From: Poriferisodalis sp965237655
GTDB taxonomy: Bacteria > Actinomycetota > Acidimicrobiia > Acidimicrobiales > Poriferisodalaceae
Direction: 5' to 3'
DNA: 64,000 nt
Assembly: GCF_965237655.1 (NCBI RefSeq)
Contig: NZ_CBDEGB010000001.1
Location: forward strand, 744,001-808,000
A model generated the notes under the pieces. It saw only the letters and a program-made list of their open reading frames with translations. It made no database searches and was not told where the DNA came from. The position numbers and the translations under genes are program-made. Position 1 is the first letter of the stretch, and every line of letters starts with the position of its first letter. Shown one piece after another: positions 1 to 9,000 of the stretch.

Positions 1-243
1 GCACGCGAACGGGTGGGACCCGGGGTCGCGCTGCAGGGCAACCTGGATCCGGTGTTGTGCCTCGCCGGCTGGCCGACCGTTCGTGCCGCCGCGGACCGCA
101 TCCTGGCCGAGGGCACCCAGCAGCCCGGCTTCATCTTCAACCTGGGCCACGGCGTGCTGCCCGAGACCGACCCATCTGTGCTGCAGCGCCTGACAGACCA
201 TGTGCATGCGTACCAGCCGGCGCACGCAAGCCAGCACGAGTGA
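1..243 (+). CDS. hemE: Uroporphyrinogen decarboxylase, C-terminal end (partial)
   Basis: This is the last 80 codons of HemE, which decarboxylates uroporphyrinogen III to coproporphyrinogen III in the cytoplasm during heme synthesis. The family signatures LQGNLDP and FIFNLGHGVLPETDP are both visible and lie at the expected distance from the C terminus. The gene starts outside the window and its frame opens at base 1. It is followed 50 bp downstream by the porphyrinogen oxidase gene on the same strand, a common actinobacterial pairing. Confidence 0.95.
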   Translation, partial: ARERVGPGVALQGNLDPVLCLAGWPTVRAAADRILAEGTQQPGFIFNLGHGVLPETDPSVLQRLTDHVHAYQPAHASQHE

Positions 244-293
244 GCGAGCGGGGCCCTCGTCATGGCACCCAGTAGTCATGGTGACCTGTAGTC

Positions 294-1871
294 ATGGCAC
301 CTAGGCGGGTCGTCGTGGTCGGCGGCGGGATCACCGGGCTGACTGCTGCGTACCGCCTGCTGCATCCCGCTGACGCCGGAACTGCGGTGCCCAGGGTGGT
401 GCTGATCGACAGCGCCGAGCGCCTGGGCGGCAAGATCCTCTCCACTCCCTTCGAAGGCCGGTCCGTCGACGAGGGCGCCGATGCGTTCTTGCTGCGGGTG
501 CCCTGGGCGATCGAGCTCTGCGACGAGCTGGGAATCTCGGCCGAGCGCATCTCGCCAGCGGTCGGCGGTGCCTCGGTGGCGCATCTGGGCACACACGGTC
601 CGCAGCTCACGCCCCTTCCCGATGGATTGGTGGGCGGGGTGCCCACGCGTTTGGGACCGCTCGTCCGTTCCCCGCTGCTGGGTTTGGCGGGCACGCTGCG
701 CGCCGCAGCCGACTATGTCCTGCCGCGCTGGGTCACCGCACGCCGATCAGGCCCTGACGGGATCGACGTGGTGACATCCGACCCGGGCGAGAACGTGCGC
801 TTACGGCTCGAGTCCGCCAGCGTGGGCGACATCGTGCGCTCCAGGCTCGGAGCGGCGGTGGCGTCCCGGGTGGTCGACCCGCTGCTCGGCAGCATCAGCG
901 CGGGGGACATCAACCGGCTGGACGCAACAATGTCGGCGCCGATCCTGGGCGAGGCGCTCGGACGCAGCCACTCGCTCATGCGGGGACTGCGCCGGATGCA
1001 ACCGGCTCCCGCCGCACGTGCTCCAGATGCCGCCGGTCCGGCACCGATCTTCGGCAGCTTCGAAGCCGGGATGGGTCGGCTGGTCGAAGCACTGGTGCAG
1101 CGGCTTGACGGATGCATCTTGCGGCTGGGCACCCCGGTGGAAGCAATCCGGCGCCCCGGAACACGGTTCGCCGTGGACACCGGGTCCGAGGTGCTTGCTG
1201 CAGACGCAGTCATCGTCGCTGCACCCGCCCACGCGGCGGCCCAGATGCTGCCAGGCGCGCCCGACGCTGCCGCTGCGCTCGCGCGCATCGGTTACGCGTC
1301 GGTTGCCGTGGTGACGCTCAGCGTGCGCCCCGATGCCATCGAAGCGCCGCAGGAGGCCGGCTTGCTGGTCACCCGAGACACCGGCTGGCTGACGACGGCC
1401 TGCAGCTACGGGTCGGCGAAGTGGCCGACGTGGTCCGGCGGCGGCAACAGCGACGCCGGCAACAGCGACGCCGGCGATGGGGGCAACGGGGGCATCCCGA
1501 ACGCCATCCTGCGTATCTCGGTCGGCCGGCATGACGACGACCGCCACACGCGCGTGGGTGACCGCGAGCTGCTGGAAACCGTGGTGGGGGAGCTGTCTGG
1601 CCTGGCGCCCCTGCGAGCGCTGCGCGATCCCGCGGCAATCACGTCGTGGCGCGTCTCGCGCTGGGAGCGGTCACTGCCCCAGTACGTGCCGGGTCACGGA
1701 CATCTCGTCAAGCGCATCGAGAGCGCACTCGCCCGCGAACTCCCCGGTGTGTTCGTGACCGGTGCGGCCTACCGGGGACTTGGCATCCCCGCCTGCATCC
1801 GGCAAGGCAACGAAGCGGCAGCAGCAGTGGCGCAGTACCTCGGCATGGACCTGCCGGCCACCTCGCCGTGA
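294..1871 (+). CDS. hemG: Porphyrinogen oxidase HemG/HemY (CgoX-type)
   Basis: This FAD-dependent oxidase makes the protoporphyrin or, in most actinobacteria, coproporphyrin III ring. The N terminus VVVVGGGITGLTAAYRLL (about residues 5-22) is the dinucleotide-binding GxGxxG fold, and the C-terminal GAAYRGLGIPACI segment matches the family's final FAD-contact region. At 525 aa it is longer than the usual 450-470 aa, partly because of a low-complexity Gly/Asn/Asp insert near residues 381-400. The ATG at 294 follows a stretch in which the string GTCATGG is repeated three times (about 259-298), so the choice between neighbouring ATGs is uncertain. It overlaps the next gene by a GTGA junction, implying translational coupling. 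Whether it uses copro- or protoporphyrinogen cannot be read from the sequence. Confidence 0.9.
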   Translation: MAPRRVVVVGGGITGLTAAYRLLHPADAGTAVPRVVLIDSAERLGGKILSTPFEGRSVDEGADAFLLRVPWAIELCDELGISAERISPAVGGASVAHLGTHGPQLTPLPDGLVGGVPTRLGPLVRSPLLGLAGTLRAAADYVLPRWVTARRSGPDGIDVVTSDPGENVRLRLESASVGDIVRSRLGAAVASRVVDPLLGSISAGDINRLDATMSAPILGEALGRSHSLMRGLRRMQPAPAARAPDAAGPAPIFGSFEAGMGRLVEALVQRLDGCILRLGTPVEAIRRPGTRFAVDTGSEVLAADAVIVAAPAHAAAQMLPGAPDAAAALARIGYASVAVVTLSVRPDAIEAPQEAGLLVTRDTGWLTTACSYGSAKWPTWSGGGNSDAGNSDAGDGGNGGIPNAILRISVGRHDDDRHTRVGDRELLETVVGELSGLAPLRALRDPAAITSWRVSRWERSLPQYVPGHGHLVKRIESALARELPGVFVTGAAYRGLGIPACIRQGNEAAAAVAQYLGMDLPATSP

Positions 1872-3337
1872 GCCGTCCAGCGATGAGACAACGACTCCTA
1901 CGCGACGGCCTGGCCGTCGCGCTCGGAGCGCTCACCATGCTGTCGCTGCCTCCATGGGGGCTGTGGCCGCTCGGACCCATCGGACTAGGCCTGTGGCTGC
2001 GCTTCTGCAACCGGGGTGCAGGTCGCTGGCGCGACCGGCTCGAAACGGCAGGCGCTTTCTGGCTGGGCGCGTACGTGCTCGGGCTGTTCTGGATGACCGA
2101 GCTGACGTTGCCGGGATGGATCGTGGCCGTACCGGTCGAAGCGCTCATCATGGCGCTCCCGGCCTCGCTCGTCGCCCCGAGCGGCTGGCGGCGGACCCTC
2201 GGCGTGCCCGCAGCGCTGGTGCTGGGCGAGGCAGTGCGCTGGCGCGTGCCGTTCGGCGGCGTCCCGATGTCCAATCTGGCGCTGGGACAGGTCGAGGGGC
2301 CATGGCTGGGTGTCGCCGTCTTGGCCGGCCCGCTGGGTGTGATCGCGCTGGTCGGCGTAGGGGCTGTCATCGTCGAGCGGCTCTGTGCCCGGGAGTGGTG
2401 CGGCGTGTCGTGGCCAGGGGTGGCTGCGATCGGCATTCCCCTCGCGGCACTGGCCTGGCCGGCGACGACCGTCGATGCCACCATCACCGCAGCGGTCGTG
2501 CAGGCCGGCGGCGAGTTGGGTACGAACGTCGACACGCCCCAGCGCAGCGTGCGGACTCGGCACCTTGAGACCACCGCGGCCTGGGAGGGCAACGCAGATC
2601 TGATGCTGTGGAGCGAGAGCAGCACCTCCAGCGACGGACCCCTCGAGACCTCAACCCGCCTGGCAGAACTTGAGGCGCTGGCCGCGGAACGCGATCTGGT
2701 GCTCGTGGCCAACTTCTACGAGCGGACCCCCGACGGCCAGCGCTTCCGCAACGCGACCGTTGCTGTCGATCCCGCCACCGGACTGTCTGACCGGTACGAC
2801 AAGGCCCACCTGGTGCCCTTCGGCGAGTACGTGCCGCTGCGCAGCGTGGTGGAGCGGTTCGCCGACCTGTCGCTGATTTCCCGGGAGGCGATCGGAGGTG
2901 CCGGTCCGGGCCTGCTGGCGACCTCATTGGGCGACATTGCTGCTGTCACGTCCTACGAGGTGTACTTCAGCGACTTGGTCCGCGACGGTGTCCGTGCGGG
3001 CGGGCGCATCGTGGCCAACCCCACGCTCGCGTCGTCGTACAGCACCTCGGTGGTGCCGGCGCAGTCGCTGGCCAGCGCCCGGCTGCGAGGCGTCGAGTCG
3101 GGTCGCTGGGTGCTGCAATCCTCCACCACCGGCTACAGCGCGATCGTGTCCCCGAAGGGCGAGATCACACATCGCAGCGAGCTACGCGAATCCGTCGTTC
3201 TGGCCGCCAATGTGGACCTTCGCTCGGGGTCCACCCCGGCGATGGTGCTGGGCCCGTGGCCCCTCATGCTGGCTGCTGTCATCGTTCTGGCATCGTGCGC
3301 CGTGACAGCTGCGCGCACGAATGGGCGCGCTGTGTGA
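1868..3337 (+). CDS. lnt: Apolipoprotein N-acyltransferase-like protein, nucleophile Cys replaced by Ser
   Basis: Lnt transfers the third acyl chain to lipoproteins at the membrane. Hydrophobic segments fill the first half, including the family stretch PFGGVPMSNLALGQ, followed by a nitrilase-type catalytic domain. The catalytic Glu (LWSESSTS, about residue 249) and Lys (YDKAHLVPFGEYVPLR, about residue 310) are present. The position of the catalytic Cys, normally in a CYE/CFE context, reads TSYEVYF (about residue 362), so Ser replaces Cys. A last hydrophobic helix lies near the C terminus. The start is taken as the GTG at 1868, which overlaps the hemG stop as GTGA; an ATG at 1883 is the alternative. 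A frame opening at 1646 runs inside hemG and is not used. About 489 aa, normal for the family. Confidence 0.85.
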   Translation: MSRPAMRQRLLRDGLAVALGALTMLSLPPWGLWPLGPIGLGLWLRFCNRGAGRWRDRLETAGAFWLGAYVLGLFWMTELTLPGWIVAVPVEALIMALPASLVAPSGWRRTLGVPAALVLGEAVRWRVPFGGVPMSNLALGQVEGPWLGVAVLAGPLGVIALVGVGAVIVERLCAREWCGVSWPGVAAIGIPLAALAWPATTVDATITAAVVQAGGELGTNVDTPQRSVRTRHLETTAAWEGNADLMLWSESSTSSDGPLETSTRLAELEALAAERDLVLVANFYERTPDGQRFRNATVAVDPATGLSDRYDKAHLVPFGEYVPLRSVVERFADLSLISREAIGGAGPGLLATSLGDIAAVTSYEVYFSDLVRDGVRAGGRIVANPTLASSYSTSVVPAQSLASARLRGVESGRWVLQSSTTGYSAIVSPKGEITHRSELRESVVLAANVDLRSGSTPAMVLGPWPLMLAAVIVLASCAVTAARTNGRAV

Positions 3338-3447
3338 ATGACGCACGCTGCTAGGCGCGCTGTGCCACTTGCGCGCGCCAAGAGGCGCACCGATACCACC
3401 CGCCCCAAGTAGCCTTGATCAGCCTCAAAAACGGTGACGAGCCAAGC

Positions 3448-5688
3448 GTGAGCCATCCGGAAATCCAGGCAGAACAAGCACATATCGACCGCGCGCATGC
3501 GCTTCTGGAGTCTTCCCGGGAGCGAGCGACGCGGCTGCGCGACATGGTCGAGGTCGGCCGCGGTGGCACCCGGCAGGCGAGGTTCGAACGCGACGTCATC
3601 GAGGACGCCGTGGCAGGTCGCCTCAGCCAGCTCGAGCTGGGTTCGTCGTCGCTGGTGTTCGGCCGCATCGACCGGCCGGCCAAGACCAGCGACGACGCCC
3701 CCGAGCCCGATGCCACCGGTCCCAGCGAGACCTTCTACATCGGCCGGCTGGGCGTTGCCGACGAGCGGCAGGAGCCCGTCGTGGTGGACTGGCGGGCCCC
3801 GGTCGCGGAGCCGTTCTTCCGTGCGACCGGCGGCGACCCGCTGGGACTGCTGCGGCGCCGCCACTTCGTGTGCCGTGGCCGCGTCCTCGCAGACTTGGAA
3901 GACGAGGTTTTCGACCTCGACGCTCTCGACGGCGATGGCTCCGATAATGGCCGACCGCGGCTGAACGCCCACGGGGCGCTCTATGCGGCCCTCGAAGAGC
4001 GCCGAGACGGCCAGCTGCGGCAGGTCGTGTCGACCATTCAGGCCGAGCAGGACGAGATCATCCGCAGCCCACGCAAGGGCATCCTGGTCTGTCAGGGCGG
4101 CCCCGGTACCGGCAAGACGATCGTGGCGTTGCACCGTGCCGCCTACCTGCTCTACACGTACCGTTTCCCGCTCGCAGGCCAAGGCGTGCTGGTTGTCGGC
4201 CCCAATCGACTCTTCCTGCGCTACGTCGAGCGCGTGCTGCCCAGCCTGGGCGAGGTCGGCGTGCACCTGTTCGTGCTGGCCGATCTGTTCAACGACATCT
4301 TCCCCGAGGTGCGGATCCGATTTGCAGACGCACCCGACGTCGCTCGCACCAAGGGCGATGCCCGCATGTCACAGGTCATCGTGAACGCCGTGCGGGACCG
4401 CCAACGAGCTCTCCGCGGCGACCTTCGCTTGGAGTTCGGGCTGAGCTACGTCACCCTTGCCGCAAGCACGTCACGCGCCATCGTGGCCGAGGCTCGCCGC
4501 CGGTTCCGCCATCACAACGCCGGTCGTGCCTTCGTGGAGCAGGAGGTTTACGCGGCCATGTCGGCCTCTCACCGGCGTCGGCCCGACCCCGCCAAGCTGC
4601 GTGACCGATTCGCCCGTCATCCCGAGGTGATGGCGGCGTTCGAGCGCATGTGGCCGCTGTTGACGCCGGCACAGCTGCTGCGCGACCTGTTCGGCTCACG
4701 CGCGCTGCTTCGTTCAGCGGCGGCCGGCGTGCTGCGTGACGCCGAATGGGAATCGCTGCATCGGCCCCGCGGCGGCAGCGAAGATGACTACGAGTGGAGC
4801 GATGCCGACGTTGCGCTGCTCGATGAGGCCTATGCCGTGCTGGGGCCCCGGTCGCGCTCACGCAAGCGACGCAGCGACACCGAGATGCGCACGTACGGGC
4901 ACATCGTGGTCGACGAGTGCCAGGACCAGCCACCGATGGCGCTGCGGATGATTGCCAGGCGCTCGCTCAACGGCTCGATGACGCTGGTCGGCGACATCGC
5001 CCAGGCCACGTCTGCGCACGCGCCATCGGGTTGGCAGGAAATCCTCGCTCACCTGCCGTCGGGTCCGGTGCCTCCGCGGCTGGCTGAGCTCACCCTCAGC
5101 TACCGCATTCCCCAGCCCAGCCTTGAACTCGCCAATCGTGTGCTCGCGGCAGCTGCGCCCGGTCTCGCGCCGCCAGCTGCCGTGCGCATCGACGGGTCGC
5201 CGCCTCGCTTTGTGCCGGCGCCTCTGAGCTTGGCTCACACCGTGCTTGAGACGGTGAATTCCGAGGCTGTCGCGCTCGACGGCGGGAGCATGCTCGTGGT
5301 GTCGCCCACCCAGTTCATGGACGAGATCGCGGCGCTGTTGGCAGAAGCTGGTGTGGATTTCGGCCGCGCCACCGCGGCCAGCCGCAACACCACCGGTGCG
5401 CTCCACCCGCGCGTCACCTTGGCGCCCGTGCGCCTGTGCAAGGGCCTCGAGACCGACGGTGTCGTGGTGGTGGAACCCGGCGCGATGGTCGATGAGGAAC
5501 CCCAGGGCCTGCGGGCTCTCTACGTAGCGCTGACTCGCGCTACCAAGAGAGTTGCGGTGGTGTACTCACAGCCGCTGCCCAATCCGCTCCGGGCGGAGAT
5601 CATGCGCGGAGCCGAGTCGTGCAACACTGGCCGCAACGCCGCAAACGCCGATGCGGTTGAGGTGAACTCGGGAGAACCACATGGCTGA
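3448..5688 (+). CDS. helD: HelD-like RNA polymerase-associated superfamily 1 helicase
   Basis: This UvrD/Rep-fold ATPase of about 746 aa resembles HelD, which removes stalled RNA polymerase from DNA in Gram-positive bacteria. The N-terminal HPEIQAEQAHIDRAH and the coiled-coil arm region are typical of HelD. Walker A is GGPGTGKT (about residues 216-224), Walker B is VVDECQDQ (about residue 487), and the late helicase motifs YRIPQPSLELANR and LYVALTRATKR are present. The GTG at 3448 places HPEI at the N terminus as in the family; a TTG at 3415 would add 11 residues. The 3' end overlaps the CDGSH gene by 8 bp, so the two are probably cotranscribed. Confidence 0.85.
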   Translation: MSHPEIQAEQAHIDRAHALLESSRERATRLRDMVEVGRGGTRQARFERDVIEDAVAGRLSQLELGSSSLVFGRIDRPAKTSDDAPEPDATGPSETFYIGRLGVADERQEPVVVDWRAPVAEPFFRATGGDPLGLLRRRHFVCRGRVLADLEDEVFDLDALDGDGSDNGRPRLNAHGALYAALEERRDGQLRQVVSTIQAEQDEIIRSPRKGILVCQGGPGTGKTIVALHRAAYLLYTYRFPLAGQGVLVVGPNRLFLRYVERVLPSLGEVGVHLFVLADLFNDIFPEVRIRFADAPDVARTKGDARMSQVIVNAVRDRQRALRGDLRLEFGLSYVTLAASTSRAIVAEARRRFRHHNAGRAFVEQEVYAAMSASHRRRPDPAKLRDRFARHPEVMAAFERMWPLLTPAQLLRDLFGSRALLRSAAAGVLRDAEWESLHRPRGGSEDDYEWSDADVALLDEAYAVLGPRSRSRKRRSDTEMRTYGHIVVDECQDQPPMALRMIARRSLNGSMTLVGDIAQATSAHAPSGWQEILAHLPSGPVPPRLAELTLSYRIPQPSLELANRVLAAAAPGLAPPAAVRIDGSPPRFVPAPLSLAHTVLETVNSEAVALDGGSMLVVSPTQFMDEIAALLAEAGVDFGRATAASRNTTGALHPRVTLAPVRLCKGLETDGVVVVEPGAMVDEEPQGLRALYVALTRATKRVAVVYSQPLPNPLRAEIMRGAESCNTGRNAANADAVEVNSGEPHG

Positions 5689-5884
5689 TGTCACGGTGAC
5701 AGTGCTGAACAACGGACCGCTGCTGGTTCGCGGTTCGTGCCAGATCGACGACCACGAAGGAAACTCGGTGGCCGACAGCGATTCGGTCGTGGCTCTGTGC
5801 CGCTGCGGCCAGTCGGACACGAAGCCGATGTGCGACGGCAGCCACAACCAAGGATTCGACGGCGCCCTCAATCCGCCCAGCTGA
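5681..5884 (+). CDS. CDGSH iron-sulfur domain protein
   Basis: This small 67-aa protein carries the complete CDGSH signature CRCGQSDTKPMCDGSH (residues about 43-58). The three Cys and one His ligate a redox-active 2Fe-2S cluster. It is about the size of the minimal bacterial family members and has no membrane segment, so it should be cytosolic. Its ATG lies inside the 3' end of the helicase gene (8-bp overlap), which points to coupled translation. The cellular role of such bacterial proteins is poorly defined, and nothing here narrows it. Confidence 0.9.
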   Translation: MADVTVTVLNNGPLLVRGSCQIDDHEGNSVADSDSVVALCRCGQSDTKPMCDGSHNQGFDGALNPPS

Positions 5885-5917
5885 CGCGCCCGTTGCCAGC
5901 CGGCGTTGGCTCAGCCA

Positions 5918-6033
5918 CAGCCGGGATGGACCCGGCACATCGAGTACAGCCGGGATGGACCCGGCACATCGAGTACAGCCGGGATGGACCCGGCACATCG
6001 AGTACAGCCGGGATGGACCCGGCACATCGAGTA
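5918..6033. repeat. Four perfect tandem copies of a 29-bp hairpin-forming unit
   Basis: Four identical, directly adjacent 29-bp units (5918-5946, 5947-5975, 5976-6004, 6005-6033) fill the gap between the CDGSH gene and lhr. Each unit contains CCGGGATGGACCCGG, a 5-bp stem with a 5-base loop. There are no spacers, so this is not CRISPR. Because 29 is not a multiple of three, open frames across it shift with each copy and are not genes. Confidence 0.97.
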
Positions 6034-6071
6034 CAGCGGTTGTCACAGCCTCGCAGTAGTAATGGCCTCAG

Positions 6072-9000
6072 ATGGCTGGTGTGACCGCTGACAACGAAGT
6101 GCTCGCCCGGATGCATCCGGCGCTCGGGTCATTCTCCGCGCCGACGTCCGAGTGGTTTGGGACGACATTTGCCGCGCCGACGCAATGTCAGGTCTCGGGA
6201 TGGGAGACCATTGCGGAAGGCCGGCATTGCCTGATCGCTGCGCCGACCGGCTCGGGCAAGACGCTCGCCGCGTTCCTGTGGGCCATCGATCGGGTCATGT
6301 CCGAGCCCGAGCCGCCGCGTGCCGAACGCACCCGGGTGCTGTACCTGTCGCCGCTGCGGGCGCTGGCAGTCGATATCGACAAGAACCTGCGAGCGCCGCT
6401 GGCTGGCATCGGCCTGGCCGCCGAGCGCCTTGGCACCGATATGCACACACCGACCGTCGGCGTGCGTACGGGTGACACCAGCGCCGCTGAGCGGCGGCGG
6501 CTGATCACCCGGCCACCCGACATCGCCATCACCACGCCCGAGTCGCTGTATCTCATGCTGACCTCGCAGGCGCGCGAGACGCTGCGATGGGTGCGCTGGG
6601 TCATCGTCGACGAGATCCACTCGGTGGCCGCCACCAAGCGGGGCACGCACCTGGCGCTGTCGCTGGAGCGGCTGTGCGAGCTGACCGTCGAGCAACCGCA
6701 GCGGATCGGCTTGTCGGCCACCCAACGACCACTGTCTGAAGTCGCCCGGTTCCTCGGCGGCAACGATCCCGACCAGCCGGCCTCCAGGCACGTCGTGATC
6801 ACTGATGCGGGCATGAGCTCTCAGCTCGACGTGGAGGTCATCGTCGGGGTGTCCGACATGGGCGACCTGGCAGCTGCCAGCGTTGCGGGAGCCCCCAACG
6901 GCAACGTGCGTGTCGACCACGACGATGACTGCGCGGCGTCATCGAGCACAGGGCCATCGCTTGCGCCGCCGGCATCAGACACAGCGCCATCGGACGCAGC
7001 GCCATCGCTTGCGCCGACACCATCGGACACAGCGCCATCAGACGCATCCGGCGCAGCGCCGCAGACCCATTCCAACAGCATCTGGCCCGCCATCCATCCG
7101 CGCTTGCTGGAACTCGTCTACGCGCACAGATCCACGATCATCTTCACCAATGCTCGCCGGCTGGCCGAACGGTTGGCTTCGCGGCTGAACGAGCTGCATC
7201 TGGACGGGCTGAACCGCGCTGCCGAGGCCGAAGGCACCTCGCCGCCCGAGGGTGCAGAGCTGGTGAGAGCGCACCACGGGTCGCTCAGCCGCGAGCAGCG
7301 GCTGGGAATCGAGGACGACCTGAAGGCGGGCCGTGTGCGCGCCATCGTGGCTACCTCATCGCTGGAGCTCGGCATCGACATGGGCGCGGTGGACCTGGTG
7401 ATCCAGGTGGCCTCGCCCCCGTCGGTTGCGGCGGGAATGCAACGCATCGGGCGCGCGGGTCACCAAGTCGGCGCGCCGAGCGTGGGGAAGATCTTCCCTC
7501 GCCACCGCGGCGATCTCGTCGAGGCGGCAGTGGTGGCACAGCGAATGGGCACCGGCGAGATCGAATCGATCCGCTTCCCCCGCCAGCCGCTCGACGTGCT
7601 GGCCCAGCAGGTCGTGGCGATGGTCGCGGTCGACGACTGGTCGGTGGACGATCTGCTTGGGGTCGTGCGCCGCGCAGCTCCCTACGAACAGCTCAGCGAA
7701 GAGGTGTTCTCGTCGGTGCTCGACCTGCTCGCCGGCCGTTACCCATCCGAGGAGTTCCGCGAGCTGCGGCCGCGCATCGTCTGGGACCGCACCACCGGGA
7801 TGCTCCGTGCTCGCCAGGGGGCGGGTCGCTTGGCGGTCACCAACGGCGGCACCATTCCCGACCGGGGTCTGTACGCGGTATTCACCACCGACGGGTCGCG
7901 CGTGGGTGAACTGGACGAGGAGATGGTGTACGAGGCCCGGGTGGGTGAGACGTTTCTGTTAGGCGCGTCGACGTGGCGGATTGCCGAGATCACCTTCGAC
8001 CGTGTCGTGGTCACGCCCGCGCCGGGCGAGCCGGGCAAGATGCCGTTCTGGCACGGCGACGGGCCCGGCCGGCCGCTCGAGCTGGGCCGGGCAGTGGGGG
8101 CGTTCATTCGCTCGGTCGGCGACCAATTGCCCGACCCGCTGCCGCTCGACTTCGCCACGGACAGCTCTGACGATGCGGTCACTGGGCTGATTGGGCGTCT
8201 GCAGCGCGAGCACTGCCTGGACCGAACCGCCGCAGAGAACATCCTGCGGTATCTGGACGCGCAGCGGACTGCGACTGGCGTTGTGCCCGATGACCGCACG
8301 ATTGTCGTGGAGCGGTTCCGCGACGAGATCGGCGACTGGCGGATCTGCATCCTCACCCCGTTCGGCGCCCGGGTGCATGCGCCGTGGGGCATCGCGCTGC
8401 AGGCCAAGTTGGCTGAAGGGGCTGCCCAGCACGGCGAAGGACCAGTCGAGCTGTTGTGGAGCGACGACGGCATCGTGCTGCGATTAGGCGACGTCTGGTC
8501 TCCAGACGACGAGGCGGGCTCCCAAAGCGGCCCTGGCCTCGATGCGCCCGATCTGGCGCTTGATCCCGACGAGGTGCGCGAAGCCATCGTGAACCACCTG
8601 CCCTCGACGGCACTGTTCGCGTCCCGCTTCCGGGAGGTTGCCGGCCGGGCGCTGCTGCTGCCGCGCCGACGACCGGGCGAGAGGGTCCCGCTTTGGCAGC
8701 AGCGCCAGCGTTCGGCGGGACTGCTGGAGGTTGCGGCGAAGTATCCCAGCTTCCCGATGCTGCTGGAGACCTCCCGCGAGTGCCTGCAGGAAGTGTTTGA
8801 CGTGCCGGCGCTGGCCGAGGTGCTGGGCGACATCAAGTCCCGCAAGATCCGCATGGTGACCGTCGACACCGACCGGGCCTCGCCGATGGCCCAAAGCCTG
8901 CTCTTCGACTGGATCTCGGTCTTCATGTACGGCGGCGATGCGCCGCTGGCCGAACGCCGGGCCGCGGCGCTGGCACTGGATCGCGACCTGCTGGCCGACC

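Noticed and set aside
5918..6033. CRISPR array
   Set aside because: The four copies are directly adjacent with no spacers and no cas genes are near.
5737..6116. Several short open frames on both strands
   Set aside because: They run through the 29-bp tandem repeat and repeat the same peptide in shifting frames; no start or family supports them.
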